Assembly (NCBI GenBank): GCA_016210395.1
Contig: JACQUI010000190.1
Location: 1-12,221 of the forward strand
Direction of reading: 5' to 3'
Source of the DNA: Chloroflexota bacterium
GTDB taxonomy: Bacteria > Chloroflexota > Dehalococcoidia > Lucifugimonadales > JACPCL1
DNA: 12,221 nt
Positions 1 to 6,016 of the stretch are shown piece after piece. The translations under genes and the position numbers were made by a program. Under the pieces are notes generated by a model. The model worked only from the letters and a program-made list of their open reading frames with translations, did not search any database and was not told the origin of the DNA. Each line of letters begins with the position of its first letter. The stretch's first letter is position 1.

Positions 1-36
1 CCCTCACCCTGGCCCTCTCCCGTCGAGGGAGAGGGG
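1..36. repeat. Dispersed inverted repeat inside the uvrC frame
   Basis: The plus strand reads CCCTCACCC, GGCCCTCTCCC, then GAGGGAGAGGG. CCCTCTCCC (14-22) and GGGAGAGGG (27-35) pair around a short loop. The opposite strand ends in GGGTGAGGG and resembles the 53-bp repeats at 7021-7073 and 9401-9453, which also carry CCTCTCCCTT and GGGTGAGGG. It is therefore probably a distant member of the same family. It lies inside the open uvrC frame. The left end may continue outside the window. Confidence 0.6.
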
Positions 37-1595
37 AGCGCGTTATCCCTGGCGGTGCGTAGGGGCGCAGCATGCTGCGCCCCTACGGTCGCATCTGTAG
101 ATCCACCTTCGCCCCCATCAACGGCCGTAGGGGCGAGGTCTCCTCGCCCGTCCTCTCCCTCTCGCCCGTCGCTTCCGCCATCCGTCTCCCCTGTATCGCC
201 CTTCAGCCGCTCCGCCAGCCGCCGGAAGCGCCGCCGCAGCATCTCTTGCATCATCGAGTAGTCGTCCACGCCCTGCACGCTCTTGATCTGGAAGCGGCGG
301 TAGTGGCTGTTCTTGGGCCGCCCGCCCTCGAAGACGACCATCGAGCCGACAGGGTTGGTGCCCTGGATGTTGGAGATGTCGTAGCACTCCATGCGCAGCG
401 GCAGGCGCGGCAGGTTCAGGGCGTCGGCCACCTCCTGGACCGCCTGCTGCAGGTTCTCCGAGTCCGACTGCCACTTGATGGCCCGCTGCTTCAGGCCCTG
501 GGCGGCGTTTTCCGCGGCCATGCTCGCCAGGCGGCGCTTCTTGCCCCGCTCCGGCGCGTGCAGGCGCACCCGCTGGCCCCGCTTGCGCGACAGCCACTCC
601 TCAATGACCGGCGCTTCTTCTCCCACCGGGTGCTGCGTGACAAGCTCCCTGGGAATGTGGGGCGCGGAGTCATAGAACTGCTTAACGAACGTTGCCATGA
701 CCTGGGAAGGGCTGCTGTCCTGAGTGCCCTCCATGAGGAAGTGGTCGCGCCCGATGAGCTTGCCGTGGCGGATGAAGAAGACCTCCACCCACGTCTCGCT
801 GCCGCTGGAGGCCATGCCCAGCACGTCCTGGTCCTCCTGGCCACCGCCGGAGTCCACATTCTGCTGCTCATTCACCCGCTCAATGGCGCGGACCTGGTCG
901 CGCAGGATGGCGGCGCGCTCGAACTGCAAGGCGTCGGATGCCTCCTGCATCTTGCGCCGCAGGTCTTTCAGGACAGCCTCCGTCTTGCCTTCCATGAACA
1001 GGATCACCTGGTTGACGACCTCCCGGTACTCCTCCTTGTTCACGTAGCCGGTGCAGGGGGCCACGCACCGGTGGATGAAGTACTCCAGGCAGGGCCGCTC
1101 CTCGTCGCCGGTGATGGCCTTGGTGCAGGAGCGGTAGGGGAAGAGCTTCTTTAACAGGGCAAGAGTGGTGCGCACCGAGCCGGCGCTGGCGTATGGGCCG
1201 AAGTAGCGCGCGCCGTCCGGCTTGAGGCGGCGCGTGAAGTAGACCTGCGGAAACTCCTCGGTCAGGTCAATCTTGATGAAGGGGTAGGTCTTGTCGTCCT
1301 TAAGGCGGGCGTTGTAGGGTGGCTTGTGCCGCTTGATGAGGGTGTTTTCCAGGATCAGCGCCTCCGCCTCCGTGTCCGTCACCAGGTACTCGAAGTCGGC
1401 GATCTGGCTCACCATCTGGCGGATGCGCGGCTCCAGGCCGGTGGGCGAGCCGAAGTAGTTGCGCAGGCGGTTGCGCAACACCGCGGCCTTGCCGACGTAC
1501 AGCACCTCGCCTGCGGCGTCCCGCATGGTGTAGACGCCCGGTTGGAGGGGCGTGGCGGCCAGGCGCTCCGAGATGGCTTCAGCGGTGAGAGTCAT
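1..1595 (-). CDS. uvrC: UvrABC excinuclease subunit C (UvrC), 3' end outside the window
   Basis: UvrC makes both incisions around a DNA lesion in nucleotide excision repair, recruited by UvrB. The frame is open from ATG 1595 to the window edge: 531 codons with no stop. Seen: an N-terminal GIY-YIG nuclease with GVY at residues 20-22 and YVG at 33-35; four cysteines C157, C169, C177 and C181 with the C-X11-C-X7-C-X3-C spacing of the UvrC iron-sulfur site; a UVR domain for UvrB binding at about 205-240; and the start of the RNase H-like endonuclease domain with ECYDISNIQG, whose Asp406 matches the first catalytic Asp. The rest of that domain (normally LILIDGG and the catalytic His) and the C-terminal HhH domain would lie beyond the window. 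From about residue 467 the frame runs through palindromic repeats and no longer resembles UvrC, so the gene either carries an in-frame insert or is broken. hicA ends 9 nt upstream on the same strand. I see no clear Shine-Dalgarno site, so translation may be coupled to hicA. Confidence 0.93.
   Translation of the reverse strand, partial: MTLTAEAISERLAATPLQPGVYTMRDAAGEVLYVGKAAVLRNRLRNYFGSPTGLEPRIRQMVSQIADFEYLVTDTEAEALILENTLIKRHKPPYNARLKDDKTYPFIKIDLTEEFPQVYFTRRLKPDGARYFGPYASAGSVRTTLALLKKLFPYRSCTKAITGDEERPCLEYFIHRCVAPCTGYVNKEEYREVVNQVILFMEGKTEAVLKDLRRKMQEASDALQFERAAILRDQVRAIERVNEQQNVDSGGGQEDQDVLGMASSGSETWVEVFFIRHGKLIGRDHFLMEGTQDSSPSQVMATFVKQFYDSAPHIPRELVTQHPVGEEAPVIEEWLSRKRGQRVRLHAPERGKKRRLASMAAENAAQGLKQRAIKWQSDSENLQQAVQEVADALNLPRLPLRMECYDISNIQGTNPVGSMVVFEGGRPKNSHYRRFQIKSVQGVDDYSMMQEMLRRRFRRLAERLKGDTGETDGGSDGREGEDGRGDLAPTAVDGGEGGSTDATVGAQHAAPLRTARDNALPSPSTGEGQGE
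58..87. repeat. Perfect 30-bp palindrome, GTAGGGGC-type repeat, inside the uvrC frame
   Basis: Positions 58-72 (CGTAGGGGCGCAGCA) are the exact reverse complement of 73-87, with no loop (centre GCATGC). The outer stem CGTAGGGGC / GCCCCTACG is shared with the copies at 126-149, 7892-7912, 9549-9579 and 11785-11811. The repeat is read in frame as part of uvrC and contributes residues around VGAQHAAPLR. Confidence 0.85.
126..149. repeat. Partial GTAGGGGC-type palindrome inside the uvrC frame
   Basis: The left side CGTAGGGGCGAGG (126-138) is complete. The right side CCTCGCCC (142-149) pairs with GGGCGAGG (131-138) around loop TCT, but the terminal CTACG of the family is missing. A further CTCGCCCGTC at 161-170 looks like another right-arm fragment. 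Like the copy at 58-87, it is read through by uvrC without a stop. Confidence 0.7.
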
Positions 1596-1604
1596 GGATG
1601 TGTG

Positions 1605-1793
1605 TCAACGAGGGGTTGGGATGCCCAGTTCACGACAAATCTTTTTCACAAGGAAGTCAGCTATTTCCCGATGCCTTGGGATTGCAGCGTATGCCCCTGT
1701 CACAAGGTTGCGATACCATGTATGTTTGTTTCCCTCTCGGACAAGCTTGCAGTCTTGGGCGGCAAGGTAGGCAACCAGATCGCGGCGCTTCAC
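1605..1793 (-). CDS. hicA: HicA-family mRNA interferase toxin
   Basis: A 62-residue protein of HicA (YcfA-like) type, a double-stranded-RNA-binding fold that cleaves mRNA when not bound by HicB. Seen: the N-terminal helix MKRRDLVAYLAAQDCKLV; the strand REGNKHTWYRN with His24 at the position of the active-site histidine; and a C-terminal IPRHREIADFLVKKICRELGI, matching the family's proline-arginine-histidine strand and final helix. The length is typical. The start is GTG at 1793, which overlaps the hicB stop by 4 nt (GTGA), so the two are almost certainly translationally coupled. The order is antitoxin first. uvrC starts 9 nt downstream of its stop. Family assignment is by motif recognition only. 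Confidence 0.85.
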   Translation of the reverse strand: MKRRDLVAYLAAQDCKLVREGNKHTWYRNLVTGAYAAIPRHREIADFLVKKICRELGIPTPR

Positions 1794-2020
1794 GCTGCCT
1801 TGCCTTCCAGCGTGACCTCTATCTCCTCTGTCCTCCTGTTTATGCCGAACACTGCCTGCGGGTCTATCTCCGCAAGCTCTCTCAAGGCAATCACAAGGCT
1901 TTCTCTGGCCGCCTTCAGTGTGCGTTCCTGGGCGTTCACGCCGGGGACCTCAGGGACGTAACCCACGTACCACTTGCCATGCTTCTCGAACACGGCATGA
2001 AACTTCAGCTTCTTTTCCAT
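1790..2020 (-). CDS. hicB: HicB-family antitoxin
   Basis: A 76-residue HicB-like antitoxin that should bind and neutralise the HicA product encoded just downstream. It has the partial RNase H-like HicB fold: an N-terminal strand KLKFHAVFEKHGKWYVG, then YVPEVPGV with the typical proline pair, and a helix (TLKAARESLVIALRELAE) corresponding to the GET-EEA-NI-EA region of the family. No C-terminal helix-turn-helix or ribbon-helix-helix is present, so this short form may not bind DNA alone. The start is ATG 2020, with purine-rich AAAGGCAAGAAAG just upstream. A TAGAAT element at 2062-2057 on this strand could be its -10 box, but I see no convincing -35. Confidence 0.82.
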   Translation of the reverse strand: MEKKLKFHAVFEKHGKWYVGYVPEVPGVNAQERTLKAARESLVIALRELAEIDPQAVFGINRRTEEIEVTLEGKAA

Positions 2021-2056
2021 TCTTTCTTGCCTTTCTCGCGGTCGGCTGGGATACTC

Positions 2057-2062
2057 ATTCTA
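2057..2062 (-). promoter_or_regulatory. Possible -10 element for hicBA(-uvrC)
   Basis: On the minus strand TAGAAT matches the sigma-70 -10 consensus at 5 of 6 bases and lies 36 bases before the hicB start codon. No good -35 hexamer occurs at 16-18 bp spacing, so this is weak. Confidence 0.3.
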
Positions 2063-2149
2063 CCATCCGGCTGCTCTCCAGCGGCTTGTTTACGAATAGC
2101 CTTCCCCCGTATCATGCTTCTAGCCCTTGGCGGCGCGTTCCAGTGTTCC

Positions 2150-2182
2150 CCGTTCGTGGTGAGGGTGTCGAACCACAAACGG
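2150..2182. repeat. Dispersed inverted repeat with FDTLTTNG-type translation
   Basis: CCGTTCGTGGT (2150-2160) pairs with ACCACAAACGG (2172-2182) with one mismatch, around loop GAGGGTGTCGA. CGTTCGTGGTGAG followed by GTCGAACCAC is, as I recall, a widely dispersed intergenic repeat of bacterial genomes, whose antisense translation gives peptides such as WFDTLTTNG. It sits in the 214-bp gap between the divergently oriented hicB and NYN genes. Apart from this repeat and the possible hicB -10 box, I see nothing else in that gap. Confidence 0.65.
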
Positions 2183-2234
2183 CCCCTGGCAACCGCCTTC
2201 GCCACGGCGCAAGCCTTCACATTGTCAGGAGCCT

Positions 2235-3215
2235 ATGCCAGACCAGCAAATCGCCGTCCTCATTGACTACGAAAACGTCGGCCCCAGCGCCATCCAGTGG
2301 GTGCTGGACCAGGTCTCCGACCTGGGCCGCGCCACCGTCAAGCGCGCCTACGCCGACTGGGTCGCCATGCGCGACCAGGCCAATCACATCGTTGAGCTGG
2401 GCGTGGAGCCGGTGCAGCTCTTCCGCGTTACCCGTGGCGGCAAGAACTCCAGCGACATGCGCCTGGTGATTGACGCCATCGAGCTGCTGTACCAGTCGCC
2501 CGTGGACACATTCGTCGTCGTCTCGTCCGATAGCGATTTCGTACCCCTGGTGCGCAAGCTGCGCTCCGCCGGAAAGACCGTCATCGGCGCCGGGCGCAAG
2601 GCAACGGTGCCCCGCGCGCTGGTTGCCTCCTGCGACCGCTACTTCTACCTCGATCAGCCGGAGGAGCTGGGGACCCCCCAACGGCAGGCCCAGCAGCCGC
2701 GGCAGGAGGAGTCCCTGCTGGTCCGCGCCGTCCGCGCCACCATGGACGAGCAGGGCAGGGCCATCGGCAGCCGCGTCTTCCAGGCCATCCAGCGCCTGGA
2801 CCCCGCCTTCGACTTCCGCGCGCTTGGCCATTCTACGTTAACCCGCTACCTGGAGGCCTCGCCGGAGGTCAAGGTGACCCGCTCCACCGGCGCAGGCGAT
2901 ACCCTCGTCGAGCTTTCGGAGCGGCCGTCGCTTCCGGTACGCCAGCCGGCCCAGCCCCTTGCCGCCGCGCAGCAGCAGCGAGACCTGGCGGCTAACTGGG
3001 AGGCCACGGTTGACGCCGCCTGGGGCCGCCGCGCCGCCCACAGAAACGGCGCGCTGCCCGGGTCCACCGCCGCCGCGGAAGCAGCCAAGGCCCTGGGCGC
3101 GCAGAACCTGCGCTCCACTCAGTACAAGACGCTGGAGCGCCTCATAGACGCCAGCCGGCTCCTCCAGTCCCGCTGGGCCGCCGACGGCAACCGCGTGGTG
3201 CGGAAAGCAGGGTAG
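2235..3215 (+). CDS. NYN-domain ribonuclease-like protein with C-terminal LOTUS (OST-HTH) domain
   Basis: A 326-residue protein. Residues 5-140 form a NYN (LabA/DUF88-type) PIN-like nuclease domain: AVLIDYENV with Asp11 and Asn14, NSSDMRLVIDAIELLY with Asp74 and Asp80, and VVSSDSDFVPLV with Asp99 and Asp101, then CDRYFYLD at its end. These acidic residues are the expected metal-binding set, so the enzyme is probably active on RNA. Residues about 160-228 (LLVRAVRATM to GDTLVEL) look like a LOTUS/OST-HTH RNA-binding domain. A low-complexity Gln/Ala/Pro linker follows, then a helical C-terminal segment (about 250-326) that could be a second, divergent copy. The start ATG 2235 has AGGAG at 2227-2231. 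Target and role are unknown; NYN-LOTUS proteins are generally linked to RNA processing or decay. Confidence 0.85.
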   Translation: MPDQQIAVLIDYENVGPSAIQWVLDQVSDLGRATVKRAYADWVAMRDQANHIVELGVEPVQLFRVTRGGKNSSDMRLVIDAIELLYQSPVDTFVVVSSDSDFVPLVRKLRSAGKTVIGAGRKATVPRALVASCDRYFYLDQPEELGTPQRQAQQPRQEESLLVRAVRATMDEQGRAIGSRVFQAIQRLDPAFDFRALGHSTLTRYLEASPEVKVTRSTGAGDTLVELSERPSLPVRQPAQPLAAAQQQRDLAANWEATVDAAWGRRAAHRNGALPGSTAAAEAAKALGAQNLRSTQYKTLERLIDASRLLQSRWAADGNRVVRKAG

Positions 3216-3236
3216 GGGGGCAGGTTTTCAGCAAGG

Positions 3237-3265
3237 TTGACTGATTGCCAACCCGTGCCTATCAT
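3237..3265 (+). promoter_or_regulatory. Strong sigma-70-type promoter, apparently leaderless
   Basis: TTGACT (3237-3242) and TATCAT (3260-3265) each match consensus at 5 of 6 bases and are separated by the ideal 17 bp. The expected transcription start, about 6-8 nt after the -10 box, coincides with ATG 3272, and no Shine-Dalgarno sequence precedes that ATG. The transcript of the following gene would therefore be leaderless. Confidence 0.6.
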
Positions 3266-3271
3266 GCGGTC

Positions 3272-3638
3272 ATGGGCACATTTCACACCACCGTGAGAAT
3301 TGGGGACCCCCAGGGGCCGGCGCTGGGAGTCCCTGCAGGTGTTGGTAGACACTGGCTCTACTTACACCTGGATACCAAGGCCCATCCTGGAGCGTTTGGA
3401 TATTCAGCCCGAGTTCCGCCAGGAGTTCCAGACCGCCGATGGCCGAGTAGTCGAGCGAGACATGGCCCAGACGCGTGTACGTCTGAACGGTCAGGAACGC
3501 TTTACCAGCGTGGTGTTCGGTGGTGAAACGGACTCTGCGCTGCTGGGCGCTTACACTCTGGAAGGCTTTTCCCTGGCTGCCGACCCGGTGAATCATCGCC
3601 TGGTTCCAGTGCGGGGCTTGGCGATGGTCCTTACATAG
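3272..3638 (+). pseudogene. Retropepsin-like (clan AA) aspartic protease, frameshifted
   Basis: From ATG 3272 the frame reads MGTFHTTVRIGDPQG, the usual N-terminal strand of small bacterial clan AA proteases. It then loses the family pattern. The next frame, open from 3300 to the stop at 3636-3638, continues it with RRWESLQVLVDTGSTYTWIP. This includes the catalytic DTGS (Asp at 3348-3350), a later LADG-like turn (QTADGRVV), LLGAYTLEGF and VDPVNHRL-type sequence (ADPVNHRLVPV). Removing one base in the run ACCCCCAGGGGCC (about 3305-3317) restores a single ORF of about 121 residues. The alternative is a shorter protein from TTG 3300 lacking the first strand, which is less likely because the promoter at 3237-3265 places the start at 3272. 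A sequencing error cannot be excluded. The substrate is unknown. Confidence 0.7.
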
Positions 3639-3640
3639 GT

Positions 3641-3657
3641 CGCAGAGGCCCTCTGCG
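3641..3657. promoter_or_regulatory. 17-bp palindrome before the toxin-antitoxin pair
   Basis: CGCAGAGG (3641-3648) and CCTCTGCG (3650-3657) are perfect reverse complements around one central C. The site lies 3 nt after the protease stop and 37 nt before the antitoxin-like start. It could be an operator for autoregulation of the pair or a hairpin in the transcript; no T run follows, so it is not a typical terminator. Confidence 0.4.
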
Positions 3658-3693
3658 CGAACTGGAGATCCAGCGAACAACGGGAGGGGACAC

Positions 3694-3894
3694 ATGGCAC
3701 AAGAAACACTGCGATTGGAGTACGAGATGGCTATGGATTCCTATCGGAGAGAGAAAAAGCAGACCGAAGAGCTAGTTGATCGGATGCTGGGCAAATACCT
3801 TGAACCGCCTCGTCCACTGAAGGAAGCAAGGCGAGAAATCTCCAAAAAGCTTGGCGGCGTCCGCGTCAGCCGGTTGATCATCGAGGCGCGCTAG
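3694..3894 (+). CDS. Small antitoxin-like protein upstream of a PIN toxin
   Basis: A 66-residue charged protein with no family I can name. The first half is acidic and probably helical (ETLRLEYEMAMDSYRREKKQ, EELVDRMLGKYL). The second half is basic (PLKEARREISKKLGGVRVSR). A strong Shine-Dalgarno sequence (GGGAGGGG, 3681-3688) precedes ATG 3694, which supports real translation. Its stop is one base before the GTG start of the PIN-domain gene. Size, charge and position are those of a VapB-type antitoxin, but the DNA-binding fold is not obvious, so the function is inferred from context. Confidence 0.6.
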   Translation: MAQETLRLEYEMAMDSYRREKKQTEELVDRMLGKYLEPPRPLKEARREISKKLGGVRVSRLIIEAR

Positions 3895-3895
3895 C

Positions 3896-4393
3896 GTGCC
3901 GCTTACCTCCATAGAGTCCTCGGCTCTTGTCAAACGGTATGTTCAAGAGCAAGGCAGCGACGTCATTGATGAGCTGTTTGACGATCGCCGTCCCGATGAA
4001 ACTTTCGCCCTGTCCCTTCTAGCGGTTGTTGAACTCAGGTCCGCGCTTCTCCGTCTTGCCAAAGGAGGCAAGATCAGCGAGCTTGAGGCAGTCGAGTTGC
4101 TCAACAACTTCCGTAAAGATGTGTCTTCGGTGAAGCTTTGGGTTCACGTCGATGATTCGTTGCTGGACGAGGCTGCCATAGCCCTCGAAAGACACCCCTT
4201 ACGCACTGGCGACGCCCTGCACTTTGCTTCCATGCTTAGGCTAAGAAGCGTTGCGTCCGGCGCTGGAGAAATTTTCCTGGCCGTAACCAGCAACGGCGAG
4301 TTGAAAGATGCTTGCAGGGCCGAAGGCATTAACACGCTTGACCCGGCGCAGCGCGGGGCACTTGACCAAATACGAATGCTAAGGCGCCGGTAG
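3896..4393 (+). CDS. PIN-domain VapC-like toxin
   Basis: A 165-residue PIN-domain protein, VapC-like. VapC toxins are metal-dependent ribonucleases, often cutting tRNA or rRNA. Seen: the N-terminal strand and helix TSIESSALVKRYVQEQGS, matching the family's LDSSALVKRY; AVVELRSALLR with Glu46; the RTGDALHFASMLR helix with Asp106; and FLAVTSNGELKDACRAEG near the C terminus. The first catalytic Asp is Glu7 here, and the fourth acidic position appears as Asn133, so activity may be altered. An in-frame TGA at 3875-3877 excludes a long upstream extension, which makes GTG 3896 the best start, one base after the upstream small gene. The C-terminal extension LDPAQRGALDQIRMLRRR is basic. No clear terminator follows. 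Confidence 0.8.
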   Translation: MPLTSIESSALVKRYVQEQGSDVIDELFDDRRPDETFALSLLAVVELRSALLRLAKGGKISELEAVELLNNFRKDVSSVKLWVHVDDSLLDEAAIALERHPLRTGDALHFASMLRLRSVASGAGEIFLAVTSNGELKDACRAEGINTLDPAQRGALDQIRMLRRR

Positions 4394-4458
4394 TGGGCAG
4401 CTATTGAATTCACTTTTGCTCGCCCAGAGCAGATTGCGTATCTCGCTCCCCCCGCCCT

Positions 4459-4487
4459 TTCCCTCCCCATCCCTCCTCCGCTACAAT
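4459..4487 (+). promoter_or_regulatory. Probable promoter of the his cluster
   Basis: TACAAT at 4482-4487 matches the -10 consensus at 5 of 6 bases and lies 26 nt before the hisZ-like start. The hexamer 17 bp upstream, TTCCCT (4459-4464), is a poor -35 element in a pyrimidine-rich tract. I see no T-box, leader peptide with histidine codons, or riboswitch in the 120-bp gap after the PIN gene. Confidence 0.45.
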
Positions 4488-4513
4488 ACCCGTAACCTAG
4501 CTTTGGTCGCACG

Positions 4514-6016
4514 ATGCTCCAGCACCCAAAACGCCTCAAAGGCATGCAAGACCTGGACCCCGACGCCTCTGCCGTCGCCGACAGCGTTGGCGGCGCGTTG
4601 CGCGCCTTCCTGGCCCGCTACGGGTACCAGCGCATTGACCTGCCCACCCTGGAGCAGACCGACCTCCTGCTCCGCAAGTCCGGCGGCGAGTTGGCCAGCC
4701 AGATGTACACCTTCACCGACCCCGGCGGCCGCCGTGTCAGCCTTCGCCCGGAGTTCACCTCTTCCGTCGTCCGCGCCTACCTGGAGGGCCTGAACGCCGG
4801 GCCGCTGCCGCTCCGCTGCTGCTACGTCGGCCCCGTGTTCCGCTACCACGGCGAGGACGCCGCCGACCCGCGGCAGTTCACCCAGGCGGGCGCAGAGCTC
4901 ATCGGCGCGGACGGCCCCTGGATTGACGCCGAGGTGATGGCCCTGGCCGTCAACGGCCTGGGCCACTTGGGGCTGCCGGGCTGCCGGCTCGTCGTCGGCC
5001 ACCTGGGGTTCATCGGCGCGCTCCTGGAAGGGCTGGGCCTCTCCGACCGCGCGCGCATGTTCCTCATGAGCAGCCTCTGGCAGCTCGGCGGCGGCGACGA
5101 CGGGCTTACAGACGTGAAGCGCAGGGCCACGGACCTGGGCCTCCTGCGCCAGGGCAACGGTGATGACGACGGCCTCGCCGGCGACGTTCCCCCGGACGTA
5201 GCCTCGGCGCTCCTGGAGCGCTACTTCCAGGCCGCCTCCACCGCCACCATCGGCGTGCGCACTCCCCAGGAGGTCCGCGAGCGCTTCCTTCGCAAGCGCG
5301 CCCTTGCCCAGGACTCCGGCCGCTTTGAGGACGCCCTAGCGCTGCTGGCGAAGATTGCCCAGGTGCGCGGCGACCCCGCCTCAGGCTTGCGCCAGGTGCG
5401 CGCCATGGTAGAAGACGCGACGCCTTTGGCGGCAGACTTGTTCGAAGTAAGAGAGCAAAGCCTGAGGCACATGGGTCCTGCAACGGTGACGGCTATGGCC
5501 GAGCTGGACAGGCTGGAAGAGACCCTTGGTGCGCTGGCGCACTACGGCGTCAAAGGCCAGACGTCGCTCGACCTGGGCCTCGGCAGGGGCATCGCCTACT
5601 ACACCGGCGTGGTGTTCGAGGTGCGGTCGCCTTCCGGGGACGGCGTGTCCCTGGGCGGCGGCGGCAGGTACGATGGTCTTGTGCAGGCCCTGGGCGGCCC
5701 CGCGCCCACGCCTGCCATGGGCTTCGCATGGACGCTGGAGCGTGTTGTTGACCTGCTGGCCCGGGCGGGCAAGGAGCGCCGTTGGAAGCGCAGGGAAGAC
5801 ATGGTGCTCGTCCGCGCCGGAAGCCCATCCGCCCTGGCGATGGCGCTGCGCGAGGCGGATGTCCTTCGCGACCAGGGCATATCTGTGGTCTTCGATCCAG
5901 CCGGCGGCGCCGATAAGGAGGCGCTTGCCTATGCCCAGGCCAGGGGGATCAGGCGCATCTCCACCGTAGACGACTCTGGAAAGGTAGCGTACAAGGATGT
6001 CCCTGAACGGCAGTGA
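4514..6016 (+). CDS. hisZ: ATP phosphoribosyltransferase regulatory subunit HisZ-like (histidyl-tRNA synthetase paralogue)
   Basis: A 500-residue protein with a class II histidyl-tRNA-synthetase fold. Its position next to hisG suggests it acts as HisZ, the regulatory or catalytic partner of HisG. Seen: RLKGMQDLDP at the N terminus; SLRPEFTSSVVRAYL (76-90), where Phe81 resembles HisZ RPDFT rather than HisRS RPEGT; the motif 2 region GPVFRYHGED to RQFTQAGAELIG (106-130); the histidine-site motif GLGRGIAYYTGVVFEV (355-370); GGGGRYDGLV (381-390); and motif 3 GFAWTLERVV (403-412). The HisRS signature RGLDYY is RGIAYY here. The synthetase arginines at motifs 2 and 3 (Arg110, Arg410) are kept. A C-terminal domain from about 428 resembles the anticodon-binding fold, which many HisZ proteins lack. 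The possibility that it charges tRNA-His remains open. Its 3' end overlaps hisG by 20 nt. Confidence 0.75.
   Translation: MLQHPKRLKGMQDLDPDASAVADSVGGALRAFLARYGYQRIDLPTLEQTDLLLRKSGGELASQMYTFTDPGGRRVSLRPEFTSSVVRAYLEGLNAGPLPLRCCYVGPVFRYHGEDAADPRQFTQAGAELIGADGPWIDAEVMALAVNGLGHLGLPGCRLVVGHLGFIGALLEGLGLSDRARMFLMSSLWQLGGGDDGLTDVKRRATDLGLLRQGNGDDDGLAGDVPPDVASALLERYFQAASTATIGVRTPQEVRERFLRKRALAQDSGRFEDALALLAKIAQVRGDPASGLRQVRAMVEDATPLAADLFEVREQSLRHMGPATVTAMAELDRLEETLGALAHYGVKGQTSLDLGLGRGIAYYTGVVFEVRSPSGDGVSLGGGGRYDGLVQALGGPAPTPAMGFAWTLERVVDLLARAGKERRWKRREDMVLVRAGSPSALAMALREADVLRDQGISVVFDPAGGADKEALAYAQARGIRRISTVDDSGKVAYKDVPERQ

Noticed and set aside
72..1154. Long open frame on the plus strand (360 codons) opposite uvrC
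   Set aside because: Its frame is antisense to a clearly recognisable UvrC. The product is His/Leu/Ala-rich with no domain, typical of the complementary strand in GC-rich genes.
2005..2220. 71-codon minus-strand frame upstream of hicB
   Set aside because: Much of it is the translation of the dispersed repeat at 2150-2182 (the WFDTLTTNG signature), and the rest has no family features. It overlaps the hicB start.
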